Source: Flammeovirga pectinis (lineage in GTDB: Bacteria; Bacteroidota; Bacteroidia; Cytophagales; Flammeovirgaceae). Taken from it: 64,000 nt of DNA. Shown in pieces: positions 9,013 to 17,420 of this stretch. The stretch is taken from assembly GCF_003970675.1 (NCBI RefSeq), contig NZ_CP034562.1, forward strand, positions 2,046,001 to 2,110,000, given 5' to 3'. Within the stretch, counting starts at the first letter, position 1. Each line of letters opens with the position of its first letter. The notes below the pieces were generated by a model that was not told the DNA's origin, ran no database searches, and saw only the letters and a list, made by a program, of their open reading frames with translations. Position numbers and translations under genes: made by a program.

Positions 9013-9816
9013 ATGAATTTAAATTTACGTAACCCTCTATTAGTTTTTGATTTAGAAACCACTGGAACTAATGTAACTAAAGATAGAATTATTGAGATAT
9101 CTATGGTTAAAGCTGAAGTAAGTGGTGAGCGTATTATCAAAACATACCGTGTAAATCCAGAATGTCACATTCCTTCTTCTTCGAGTAAAATTCATGGTAT
9201 TTATGATGAAGACATTAAAGACAAACCTACTTTTAAGCAAATTGCTAAAGAAGTTGCTGCTTTTATGAAAGGTTGCGATATTGGTGGTTATAATGTTTTA
9301 AGATTTGACCTTCCTGTAATTACAGAAGAATTTTTAAGAGCAGGTATTGAATTTGATTTCAGCCAACGTAAAATTGTTGATGCTCAGAAAATATTTTTCC
9401 TAATGGAACCAAGAACATTAGGTGCTGCACTTAAATTCTATTGTGGTAGAGAACTACAAGACGCACACTCTGCAGAAGCTGATACTATTGCCACTTTAGA
9501 CGTTATAGATGCTCAAGTAAAACATTACGAAGGTGTAACTATAAAAGATAAAAACGGTAAAGAATATCAACCTGTACAAAATGACATGAATTCTTTACAT
9601 GATCTTACAGCAAGTAACCTGGTTGACTTTGCAGGGAGAATGGTACTAAATAATGAAGGAAATGCCATTTTCAATTTTGGTAAATACAAAGGTAAATCTG
9701 TTGTCGAGACACTAAAGAAGGATCCTCATTATTATGATTGGATTATTAATAACGACTTTGCACTTGATACAAAAAATAAGCTAACTCAATTAAGACTAAA
9801 AAGTCAATTTGCTTAA
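9013..9816 (+). CDS. DnaQ-like DEDDh 3'-5' exonuclease with ExoX-type C-terminal domain
   Basis: 267 residues. The RNase-T/DnaQ fold spans about 8-170 with acidic residues Asp13 and Glu15 (FDLETTG), Asp99 (RFDLP), His152 and Asp157 (AHSAEAD), a complete DEDDh set. The C-terminal 50 residues begin IFNFGKYKGKSV and end near the C-terminus. This element is found at the end of exodeoxyribonuclease-X-like and DUF3820 proteins. It may degrade single-stranded DNA or RNA ends during repair. It lacks any link to a polymerase, so it is better read as a stand-alone exonuclease than as the replicative epsilon subunit. Confidence 0.88.
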   Translation: MNLNLRNPLLVFDLETTGTNVTKDRIIEISMVKAEVSGERIIKTYRVNPECHIPSSSSKIHGIYDEDIKDKPTFKQIAKEVAAFMKGCDIGGYNVLRFDLPVITEEFLRAGIEFDFSQRKIVDAQKIFFLMEPRTLGAALKFYCGRELQDAHSAEADTIATLDVIDAQVKHYEGVTIKDKNGKEYQPVQNDMNSLHDLTASNLVDFAGRMVLNNEGNAIFNFGKYKGKSVVETLKKDPHYYDWIINNDFALDTKNKLTQLRLKSQFA

Positions 9817-9831
9817 AGTCAACTTTTAAGT

Positions 9832-9873
9832 AAAAATGCTCATCAATAGTTAACTATCGATGAGCATTTTTTT
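9832..9873 (+). terminator. Terminator after the exonuclease gene
   Basis: Stem arms 9833-9844 and 9859-9870 pair over 12 bp around a 14-nt loop. A-runs before and a seven-T run after make it a strong intrinsic terminator. It lies 16 bp past the stop codon. Confidence 0.9.
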
Positions 9874-9880
9874 GTGGTAT

Positions 9881-9915
9881 AAAAAACCGTAATCTCTTCT
9901 AAAAAAAGATTACGG
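9881..9915 (-). terminator. Probable minus-strand terminator
   Basis: CCGTAATCT (9887-9895) pairs perfectly with 9907-9915. On the minus strand the stem is followed by six T. It would end the transcript of the 10065-10610 gene, leaving a 3' untranslated stretch of about 150 nt. The remainder of 9916-10064 shows nothing recognisable. Confidence 0.6.
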
Positions 9916-10064
9916 CCGGGTAATTAGGTTTTACAGGAAAATTTATGTTCTTAAGAACTGCCTCATCCTTTTACTAATTACGGTTATTTTTTATCGACAC
10001 TCATAGTCATTCACAGTTGTTATCAAATTTTTATGAATCAATAACAAAAGGAACTGTTTATGAA

Positions 10065-10610
10065 TTACTTAATACTTTGATGAAAAGAAATATATCTATT
10101 TGTTTCATCAAGTGGTTTTCTATCGTTCTTTACTGACTTTTTATTACTAAAAAATTCATAATAGATATTCGGCTCAACTTTATTGTCTACAGCTACTTTA
10201 CATGTAACAAACTGATGATCAGACATTCTACCTACTACACCAATCGAATTAAGATCGTGTAAATCAAGTAAATCGTATAACTTATCTCTTTCTTTAAGGT
10301 CTGTTACAATGTAGAACTTATTACAAAACTTCATTGCTCCTTTTAGTTTAGGGACAACAGTTTGGTAAGATTCTTTATCAACAATCATAAATCCAATTAC
10401 TATGTTTATAGATGGATTATTAGAATGCATAATCACATCTAAAGTAATATCAGAACCAATAAACTTGTAATCTTTTAAAAGTTCTATGTTTTTTGTTCTT
10501 ACTCCTGCTTGTAATAGAATCGATTTTCCAAGCGTACGTTTCAAATTAGAACATAAACTTAATTGTACATCTTCTTTTATAAAGGATGGGGTATTAAAAT
10601 TTGAAGTCAT
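10065..10610 (-). CDS. Unknown protein with a possible degenerate PD-(D/E)xK-like fold
   Basis: 181 residues, soluble, no signal peptide. I do not recognise a named family. The order of elements (acidic strand DITLDVIM at 54-61, strand VIGFMIVDK at 71-79, a helix with Lys88/Lys90, then FYIVTDL at 99-105 and IGVVG at 123-127) recalls small PD-(D/E)xK nucleases, where the second strand reads like VGxEIKxD and the third ends in VYVVT. Here the E-x-K triad is replaced by M-I-V, so it would be inactive. This fold reading is an inference from pattern only. The gene is divergent from a secreted nuclease gene across 238 bp and has no operon partner. Confidence 0.7.
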   Translation of the reverse strand: MTSNFNTPSFIKEDVQLSLCSNLKRTLGKSILLQAGVRTKNIELLKDYKFIGSDITLDVIMHSNNPSINIVIGFMIVDKESYQTVVPKLKGAMKFCNKFYIVTDLKERDKLYDLLDLHDLNSIGVVGRMSDHQFVTCKVAVDNKVEPNIYYEFFSNKKSVKNDRKPLDETNRYISFHQSIK

Positions 10611-10848
10611 AGTCTTTTATTTAGTTATTAATAAAGCTTAGCATAGAAATTGATTTCGATGCGATCTCACACAATACACAACGTTTTCTTACTATTTAGT
10701 ACCGTAAGAGACTTAATAAAAATGTTAAGACAAAATTTTTTACCAATTTTTATTAAATGTTTATCAATAACATAATAATACAAATGAAATATATGATTTA
10801 ATTAAGTAATTTTACTAATTCTATTAACACTATACGATCGTTATTAAA

Positions 10849-11814
10849 ATGATATACTTTACTCCAAAAAACCTTTTTTACATATTCCTATTAGCTTACA
10901 CGTTTATTTCTATTGAAGTAACGTTAGCTCAAAATAAAGATAATTTCCCTGTTGAATTACTACCTATTTCAACATGCGATAATTGTAACAATCAAATAAT
11001 TGAACATACTTATTATACCGTTTCCTACAATGAAAAACATGAACAAGCAAATTGGGTAGCTTATGAATTGACTTCTGATGAATTAATCAAGAATGCATCA
11101 AGAACAAATGATTTTAGAGCTGATCAATATGTTACGTCTATTTCAGCTGAATTAGATGATTACAAAGGTTCTGGATACGATAGAGGGCACTTAGTTCCCG
11201 CTGCAGACATGTCGTTCATTGCAGAAGCCATGACTGAAAGCTTTTATTTCTCTAATATGAGCCCACAAGACCCTAGTTTTAATCGAGGTATTTGGAAAAA
11301 ACTAGAAGAACAATTTAGAGCATGGGCTCAGGAAAAACATAACATTTATATTATTACAGGCCCTGTTTTAGAAGATGGACTTTCTACTATTGGTCATAAC
11401 AAAGTAAGTATACCTAATTATTATTACAAAATTGCGGTTCATTATAACACTCAAAATAATGAATATGAATCAATTGCATTCTTATTGCCAAACAAAAAAG
11501 GTGAGCAAACATTAAGTGAATATACAGTTACAATAGACTCAATTGAGTCACTTACTGAGCTAGACTTTTTTAGCACTCTATCTGATAGTCTACAAATAAC
11601 ATTTGAAAGTAGTCTTTCTAAAGGAGATTGGAACTACGATTCGAAGTATAACCCAATTTCAAATAATCAACAAACCTCTAACAACGTAAACGATAATAGC
11701 AGACAAACTGAAAATAATACAAAAATAAGGTGTAGCGGTAGTACTAAAAAAGGAACTCAATGTAAAAGGTATATTGGTAATACCTCTGAATTTTGTTGGC
11801 AACACAAAAAGTAA
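10849..11814 (+). CDS. Exported DNA/RNA non-specific endonuclease (NUC1 family) with C-terminal zinc-like motif
   Basis: 321 residues with a signal peptide (1-28, ending LAQ). The beta-beta-alpha-metal NUC1 domain spans about 50-250, with the signature DRGH at 111-114 (catalytic His114) and the metal-binding Asn146 in NRGIWKKLE. A low-complexity Asn/Gln/Ser linker (about 260-292) leads to a C-terminal element with Cys295, Cys305, Cys316 and His319, spaced like the short CxnC...CxxH modules (DUF5763-like) tacked onto many Bacteroidota enzymes. It likely degrades extracellular nucleic acid for nutrition or biofilm release. Active-site residues look intact. Confidence 0.9.
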   Translation: MIYFTPKNLFYIFLLAYTFISIEVTLAQNKDNFPVELLPISTCDNCNNQIIEHTYYTVSYNEKHEQANWVAYELTSDELIKNASRTNDFRADQYVTSISAELDDYKGSGYDRGHLVPAADMSFIAEAMTESFYFSNMSPQDPSFNRGIWKKLEEQFRAWAQEKHNIYIITGPVLEDGLSTIGHNKVSIPNYYYKIAVHYNTQNNEYESIAFLLPNKKGEQTLSEYTVTIDSIESLTELDFFSTLSDSLQITFESSLSKGDWNYDSKYNPISNNQQTSNNVNDNSRQTENNTKIRCSGSTKKGTQCKRYIGNTSEFCWQHKK

Positions 11815-11968
11815 AAAAATTACTATTTTCATTACAAAAGTACCTATTCAATACATTTCATATACTAATTGGCTATTATAGCCGTTGTGAATTAAAGAAA
11901 AACTGTATTTTGTTTAATAAATTCACGTTTATTAATAATTTTTCATTGATTCTAATTTTTTTTATCTA

Positions 11969-11981
11969 ACTTACAGTAAGT
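11969..11981. promoter_or_regulatory. 13-bp palindrome upstream of the PAS kinase-like gene
   Basis: ACTTACAGTAAGT is a perfect inverted repeat of 6 bp around one base, ending 19 bp before the ATG at 12001. It may be an operator. No second copy was noticed. Confidence 0.3.
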
Positions 11982-12000
11982 CAGTATTTAACCACTTTTT

Positions 12001-13749
12001 ATGCAAGCTTTAATACAAAATAGGCCAAATAAAAGAAATACTTCTAATAACCAGCAAAAACATTACATCCTCATTAACAACAATGGCAATGTAAAATACA
12101 TTTCCAAAGATTTTTTGAATGATGTACATACTTTTGAAGTAGGAAGATCTATTGCCGTAGGTTTATCTCCGAAAAATCAAATTAAGCTTAAAAAGAAAAT
12201 TACTGAAGCTTTAATTAAGGACGAAGCTATATCCTTCAATTTTACAATATCACAAAATTCTAGACCTCATACATATAAGGTTCAGTTATATCCTATTCAC
12301 ATAGAAACCTCTTATGTAAATGCCACTTTTAAGTTGGTTAATCAAGAAAGAGATTTACAACTAAAGCGTCTAAAGGATACTTATTTTCATTCTATTGATG
12401 GTATTATATGGGTAGATCCTTTTTCTAAAGATATTCTTTATGCTAATCCAGCTTTTTCAAAAATTTCTGGTTATGAAGCTTCCGAAGATGTAATCACGAA
12501 AACTTTTCATGATTTTGTTCCTGATAAATTAAGTAAGGAAGCAAAATCTGTTTTTGCAGAACTAAAAAAGAAAAAACAAGTTATTAGAGAGACTTATATT
12601 CAGAAAAAAGATGGTATAATTATCCCTGTACAGATAACCGCATCTATTGTCTCTTCTGATGATGATACTCCTTACATTGTCTGTTTTATTAAAGATTTAT
12701 CTGCTTTAAAAAGTGCTAGAAAAGAATTAAAAGATAATCAGTTACGTTACGAAGCTATTCTTGATAATTCTAAAATTAAAATTTGTCAGTTTGATGAAAA
12801 TTTAAAGCTCACGTGGTGTGGTTCTAGTTCGAATAGAAAGACAACTGACTTTTTAGGAGATGAACATATAGGTTTAGACCTAAAAAAAATATTGAATAAA
12901 GATACTGGGAATGATATTTTCAATTTTCAGAAAGAAGTTATAGAAGCAAATATTACTGCACACCAATCGTTTAAAATTGGCTTTAATATTGAGTGGAAAG
13001 CAATTGAATTGTACCTTTCTCCTATAATTGTAAATAAAAGGGTTATTGGTTTAAATGCTGTCTTCCTAAATATTTCAAACCAGAAAAAGGTTGAAGAAAA
13101 ATTAGACCATTTTATCTATCGAGCAGCTCATGATTTAAGAGGCCCGTTAACTACAGTTCAGGGTTTAATTCATTTAATGAAAGCGGACACACGTAATCCG
13201 CAACAATATATTAAACTTTTGGATGAGACGATTTGGACTCAAGATATGCACCTGCAAAAGATCCTTGCATATTATTACAATCAAAAAACGGATATAAATT
13301 CTAAGGCAATTGATTTTACTTTAATTCATAGTGAATTGGTAGATTTCTTAGAAAACTCAGGATATATTATTAATATTTCTTTCTCAAATAATACAACTTT
13401 AGAAAAGACTATAACCTCTGATGCAGAGCGAATTTCTTTATTATTTAAGAATATCTGTACAACAATCTTACAATTAGTATCAAGAGATATTTCTATTAAA
13501 TTATTAATTGAAATTAAACTCCACAAAAATGGCGTTTACCTCTCTTTTACTGATAATGTATCACCAAGAAACCCTGTAGCTTCAAATAATGGCTTCGACA
13601 GGTCTATGTCTTTGAATTTTGCACATGATGATTTTTCAAGAGGTATATTTATTACTTCAGAAATTGTTGATAAGCTACAAGGGAAATATCAAGTAAAATA
13701 CTCATCAAACAAAATGCAAAAACTTGAAATTATACTCCCTAATATTTAA
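12001..13749 (+). CDS. PAS-domain histidine-kinase-like protein with degenerate ATPase domain
   Basis: 582 residues, no membrane segment, so cytosolic. Three PAS-like regions are visible: about 20-115, 122-236 (SIDGIIWVDPFSKDILYANPAF start is typical) and 245-360. The dimerisation helix carries an intact H-box, AAHDLRGPL with His377. The catalytic domain (about 440-582) aligns only loosely. The second Asn of the N-box position is Thr488, and the G1 motif DxGxG reads Asp518-Asn-Val-Ser-Pro, lacking both glycines. Only part of the G2 region remains (Gly548). It may therefore be a pseudokinase or phosphotransfer scaffold. It lies 29 bp upstream of a dicarboxylate-type transporter and is likely co-transcribed, suggesting sensing linked to carboxylate uptake (inference). 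Confidence 0.85.
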   Translation: MQALIQNRPNKRNTSNNQQKHYILINNNGNVKYISKDFLNDVHTFEVGRSIAVGLSPKNQIKLKKKITEALIKDEAISFNFTISQNSRPHTYKVQLYPIHIETSYVNATFKLVNQERDLQLKRLKDTYFHSIDGIIWVDPFSKDILYANPAFSKISGYEASEDVITKTFHDFVPDKLSKEAKSVFAELKKKKQVIRETYIQKKDGIIIPVQITASIVSSDDDTPYIVCFIKDLSALKSARKELKDNQLRYEAILDNSKIKICQFDENLKLTWCGSSSNRKTTDFLGDEHIGLDLKKILNKDTGNDIFNFQKEVIEANITAHQSFKIGFNIEWKAIELYLSPIIVNKRVIGLNAVFLNISNQKKVEEKLDHFIYRAAHDLRGPLTTVQGLIHLMKADTRNPQQYIKLLDETIWTQDMHLQKILAYYYNQKTDINSKAIDFTLIHSELVDFLENSGYIINISFSNNTTLEKTITSDAERISLLFKNICTTILQLVSRDISIKLLIEIKLHKNGVYLSFTDNVSPRNPVASNNGFDRSMSLNFAHDDFSRGIFITSEIVDKLQGKYQVKYSSNKMQKLEIILPNI

Positions 13750-13778
13750 TTTTATCCTCTCCTATTTCTATTAAAATA

Positions 13779-15332
13779 ATGAAAAGAAGTGACCTTGATC
13801 CTGATGATTTAAATAACAAGGAACAACAAAATTATTCATCTTCACACCCAGAAAACCCAATTACAAACCAAGCACCTGATTTACTCTCTTATTCAAAAGA
13901 AAAAATGATTGGAGGCATTGCCGGTCCAATAGCATTCTTTTTTATAAAATATGCAGGTATTCTTCCAAATGATATTAGTGAGGATGGTATTACTGTTATT
14001 GCTTTAGCTACTTGGATGCTGGTGTGGTGGGTTACCGAAACAGTTCCAATAGCAGTAACCGCTTTACTCCCTTTGGTGATTTTTCCATTTTTTAATGTAT
14101 TATCTATTAAAGCTACTGCAGCCCCTTACAGCAATCCCATAATATTTTTATTTATGGGTGGTTTTATGGTGGCATTAGGTATGGAGAAATGGAAGTTGCA
14201 TTTAAGAATTGCATTAGGTATTGTTAGAATGACAGGGACTAAGGCAAATCAAATTGTTTTAGGCTTTATGGTTGCCACTGGCTTTTTGAGTATGTGGATA
14301 TCAAATACCGCAACTACAGTGATGATGCTCCCTATTGCTGCTTCCATAATTAATCTTTTACTTAAAGATGATAAAGGTATAGACCCAAAAGATGCAAAAA
14401 ACTTTGCTACATCTTTAATGTTAGGTATTGCTTATGCAGCTAGTGTTGGTGGTATTGCTACACTAATTGGAACTCCACCAAATGCTATTTTTGGTGGATT
14501 TATGAAAGAGACATACAATATAGAAATTGACTTTTTTAATTGGATGTTACTTGGAGTACCATTCTCTACTGTAATGATGGGTATAGTATACATTGTTCTT
14601 TTAAAATTTGTCTACCCAAATAATCTCAAAGAATTAAAAGGCGGAAAAGAATTAATAGAAAAAGAGTATCAAGATTTAGGTCCAATTCAATGGGAAGAAA
14701 AATGTGTTGGTATAGTATTCTGTCTAACTGCTTTTTTATGGGTATTTAGGTCATTAATAAATAAATATGGTCCTATCACTTTAAATGATTCTAGCATTGC
14801 AATTTTTGCAGGTGTTTTACTTTTCATTATCCCATCCACAAAATCTAAAGGCACTTTTTTGCTCGCTTGGAAAGATACTGAAAAACTTCCTTGGGGTGTT
14901 CTTGTTCTTTTTGGAGGAGGTTTAAGTATGGCTAGCGCCTTAGGTAATGCTGGGGTTATAGAATATATAGGAAATTTAATTTCATCTTCTACATCAGTAC
15001 ATGGTGTATTTATGATGATGTTACTTATAAGTATTATACTTTTTGCTACCGAAGTGATGAGTAACACTGCCCTAGCAACAATATTTCTTCCTGTTGTAGG
15101 AGGTGTTGCTGTTGCACTTGGAAATGATGTATTAACTTTTGCAGCTCCTATAGCTATGGCTGCAAGTTGTGCTTTTATGTTACCGATGGCAACTCCACCA
15201 AATGCAATCGTTTTTGCGAGTGGCCATGTTACAGTACAACAGATGGTAAGAGCTGGAGTAACGCTTAATATAATATCAGTATTACTATTAACCTTACTAT
15301 CTCAAACATTAGTACCTCTTATATTCGAATAA
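13779..15332 (+). CDS. DASS/SLC13-family sodium:carboxylate symporter
   Basis: 517 residues, with about 11 hydrophobic segments. It belongs to the divalent anion:Na+ symporter family that imports succinate, malate, fumarate or related anions. Both signature repeats are present: SNT at 175-177 with GTPPNA at 231-236, and the second SNT (MSNTALAT) with the late ATPPNAIVF. The hydrophilic N-terminal tail of about 40 residues is longer than usual for the family. It follows the PAS kinase-like gene after 29 bp and ends before a shared bidirectional terminator. Substrate choice cannot be read from sequence; sulfate is less likely than C4-dicarboxylates. Confidence 0.92.
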   Translation: MKRSDLDPDDLNNKEQQNYSSSHPENPITNQAPDLLSYSKEKMIGGIAGPIAFFFIKYAGILPNDISEDGITVIALATWMLVWWVTETVPIAVTALLPLVIFPFFNVLSIKATAAPYSNPIIFLFMGGFMVALGMEKWKLHLRIALGIVRMTGTKANQIVLGFMVATGFLSMWISNTATTVMMLPIAASIINLLLKDDKGIDPKDAKNFATSLMLGIAYAASVGGIATLIGTPPNAIFGGFMKETYNIEIDFFNWMLLGVPFSTVMMGIVYIVLLKFVYPNNLKELKGGKELIEKEYQDLGPIQWEEKCVGIVFCLTAFLWVFRSLINKYGPITLNDSSIAIFAGVLLFIIPSTKSKGTFLLAWKDTEKLPWGVLVLFGGGLSMASALGNAGVIEYIGNLISSSTSVHGVFMMMLLISIILFATEVMSNTALATIFLPVVGGVAVALGNDVLTFAAPIAMAASCAFMLPMATPPNAIVFASGHVTVQQMVRAGVTLNIISVLLLTLLSQTLVPLIFE

Positions 15333-15337
15333 AAAAT

Positions 15338-15368
15338 AAAGGCTTTTGACACATAATCAAAAGCCTTT
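15338..15368. terminator. Bidirectional terminator between convergent genes
   Basis: A perfect 12-bp stem (15338-15349 with 15357-15368) with a 7-nt loop lies between the transporter stop at 15332 and the cupin stop at 15373. T-rich tracts follow on both strands. Confidence 0.9.
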
Positions 15369-15372
15369 GTTT

Positions 15373-15864
15373 TTACTTCTTAAATCTATCTATCAACTCG
15401 GAATACTTTGGGTATTCCTTCTTAAGTACATTTGTATCTGCTATTTCAAAGTCTTGAAACTCAAAGCCTGGAGCAACAGTACAACCAATAAGTGTATATC
15501 CCTCTTCATCATCTATTAAAGCTGCTCCTGCAAACCAGTTCCCTCCTTTAATAATATATTGTGGTACTTGACCTTTAGAAAAATCTTTTCCTACAATTGT
15601 CTCAATTAATTCTCCTTCAGGTGTAATTTCGACCAATTTAACAGGACTGCCATCATAGTAGTGCCATATTTCAGTAAATTTCAATCTATGAAATGTTGAA
15701 AAATCACCTTTACCAAGCATGTAATAAATTGCTGTAGATACATTTCGTTCTAATTTATCTTCAGGCAATAAAACTGTTTTATGAGACCTGTATGTTTCGG
15801 CATAAAAACCACCTTCTGGATGCGGTTCTAATTGTAATTGTTGGATTATTTCTGACTTCGTCAT
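15373..15864 (-). CDS. Cupin superfamily protein, DUF985 type
   Basis: 163 residues. The start MTKSEIIQQLQLEPHPEGGFYAE with LxPHPEGGFYxExYR is the hallmark of the DUF985 (Cupin_5) family. The conserved inner-barrel segments FHRLKFTEIWHYYDG, PQYIIKGGNWFAG and GCTVAPGFEFQDFE follow in order and the length is normal. The protein is a single-domain beta-barrel whose physiological substrate is unsettled; sugar or nucleotide-sugar binding has been suggested for relatives. Monocistronic, convergent with the transporter. Confidence 0.92.
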   Translation of the reverse strand: MTKSEIIQQLQLEPHPEGGFYAETYRSHKTVLLPEDKLERNVSTAIYYMLGKGDFSTFHRLKFTEIWHYYDGSPVKLVEITPEGELIETIVGKDFSKGQVPQYIIKGGNWFAGAALIDDEEGYTLIGCTVAPGFEFQDFEIADTNVLKKEYPKYSELIDRFKK

Positions 15865-16017
15865 GCTTTGCTTATTATTTATTCATCAAAAGATGATGTG
15901 TTTACTCAACTTTTCAAAATAATTAAAGATTTATTTAAGTTCATTATAAGAATAATAACATTGATATTTTAAAAGTTTGTAACTTCCACTAACTATAAGG
16001 TAAATTATACTAAAACT

Positions 16018-16629
16018 ATGAAACAAGAAGTACGTATTGAATTTGAAGAACTAGAAATTTTCAGATCTAAAAAAAGATGGAAATTATATTTCATTATTCT
16101 AGCTGAACACCCCTCCGATCCTGATAAATGGGTTCTAACAAGTATCCCTAATGATGATACCGGAGTAATTCAATTAAAACCAAATGCTGAAAATAAAATT
16201 TACTTTGAGCCTAAAGTAGGTGTTGGTGTAGATGGGTTATTTGTTTTCAACAGAGAAATGCCTAAAAATAGACGTTTAAAAGTACGTGTTTACTTAAAAC
16301 ACTCTAGAAGTAATATTAGAAATGTTGGTGAGCTACTTTCTGATGTTGAAAAAACTTTAGGTGATAATGCTTTCGGACAGGTTACTGATTTATTAGGGAG
16401 ATCAAACCCATGGTTAGTAATTAGTAAAGAGGCTGCTCAAAAAGTTGGTTCAATACTTAAAAACGTAAAAGATAAAGATTTTGGGATGTTAAGTCTTGAC
16501 GAAGAATTTGGAAAAGAATTTGACAATCAAGAAGAATTAGACCGCGAAAATAGATTCTCTACTGGAGATGCTCGATTAGTTTGGAGTTGGGCAATTAGAA
16601 ATATTGACCCAAATGAATCAGTTACTTAA
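16018..16629 (+). CDS. Conserved-looking cytosolic protein of unknown function
   Basis: 203 residues, no signal peptide or membrane helix. The N-terminal 100 residues are beta-rich (EVRIEFEELEIF, WKLYFIILAE, LKVRVYLKHS) like a C2-type or immunoglobulin-like sandwich. The second half is helical and acidic (SLDEEFGKEF) and ends with a Trp-rich segment (LVWSWAI). I do not recognise a family and see no catalytic motif. It lies 95 bp upstream of a Crp/Fnr-type regulator on the same strand, which may be coincidence. Confidence 0.75.
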   Translation: MKQEVRIEFEELEIFRSKKRWKLYFIILAEHPSDPDKWVLTSIPNDDTGVIQLKPNAENKIYFEPKVGVGVDGLFVFNREMPKNRRLKVRVYLKHSRSNIRNVGELLSDVEKTLGDNAFGQVTDLLGRSNPWLVISKEAAQKVGSILKNVKDKDFGMLSLDEEFGKEFDNQEELDRENRFSTGDARLVWSWAIRNIDPNESVT

Positions 16630-16724
16630 TTGAAAAATTGTTTTTGATCACCTTTTCTTGGAATTACTTTTTTGTAAATTTACCGTTGTAAAAAGTGGTA
16701 AAACGCTATATTTCAGAAAACAGA

Positions 16725-17354
16725 ATGAATAATTCATTAAAAAATTTCATACAAGCTAGTTTTCCTAATACGGATTCAAAGCATCCTATTCAAACAGAAT
16801 TTTTATCTGTAGGAGAACTTGTACAAGTAAGTGAAGGTGATTTCTTAATTGATATAAATGAAGAAATGACTTATGTTCCTATTGTAACAGATGGTGTTTT
16901 AAAAGTTACAAGAGAAGATGAAGATGGGCATGAGCTTTTTTTATATTATTTAGAATATGGCGAAACTTGTACAATATCTATGATGTACCAAGAAAGTGCT
17001 GTTAGAGTAACTGCTGAAGAAGATACTTGGGTGTATAAAGTACCTATTGGCTCAATTAATGATTGGATGTCACGTTTTCCAGAATGGCGTGACTTTCTCA
17101 TGAAGGCATACAAAGTTAGGTTTGATGGTTTATTACAAGCTATTGACGAACTTGCTTTTAAAAAGATGGATGAAAGGTTAATCAATTACCTCAATAAATT
17201 AAAGGCTATAAAAGAATCGAATGAGTTGAATGTTTCTCACTCAGAAATTGCCTTAAGTTTAAATACATCTAGAGAAGTTATTTCAAGATTACTTAAACAA
17301 CTAGAGAAACTTGGAAAAGTGGAACTAGGAAGGAACAAAGTAATTCTAAAGTAA
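16725..17354 (+). CDS. Crp/Fnr-family transcriptional regulator
   Basis: 209 residues from the ATG at 16725; a GTG at 16695 would add ten residues. The cyclic-nucleotide-binding-like beta-roll spans about 20-130, and a helix-turn-helix follows near 155-205 with the typical HSEIALSLNTSREVISRLLK recognition unit. No four-Cys set for an iron-sulfur cluster is present, so it is not an oxygen-sensing FNR. The effector is unknown. It is followed 66 bp later by a rhodanese gene, a pairing seen often in the phylum, and an inverted repeat at 17383-17398 lies between them, so it may control the rhodanese. Confidence 0.9.
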   Translation: MNNSLKNFIQASFPNTDSKHPIQTEFLSVGELVQVSEGDFLIDINEEMTYVPIVTDGVLKVTREDEDGHELFLYYLEYGETCTISMMYQESAVRVTAEEDTWVYKVPIGSINDWMSRFPEWRDFLMKAYKVRFDGLLQAIDELAFKKMDERLINYLNKLKAIKESNELNVSHSEIALSLNTSREVISRLLKQLEKLGKVELGRNKVILK

Positions 17355-17370
17355 CTTTTATCACAGAAGG

Positions 17371-17378
17371 TATATTTG
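17371..17378 (+). promoter_or_regulatory. Putative -7 box for the rhodanese gene
   Basis: TATATTTG matches the Bacteroidota TAnnTTTG consensus, 42 bp before the rhodanese ATG. No good -33 element is seen. Confidence 0.35.
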
Positions 17379-17382
17379 TAAC

Positions 17383-17398
17383 TATCTATATTTAGATA
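17383..17398. promoter_or_regulatory. Inverted repeat overlapping the predicted rhodanese transcription start
   Basis: TATCTA-TATT-TAGATA is a perfect 6-bp dyad with a 4-bp centre, just downstream of the -7 box at 17371-17378. Its place directly after the Crp/Fnr gene makes it a candidate operator for that protein (inference). Confidence 0.3.
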
Positions 17399-17420
17399 TA
17401 CATTCAAAATTAATACAAAT

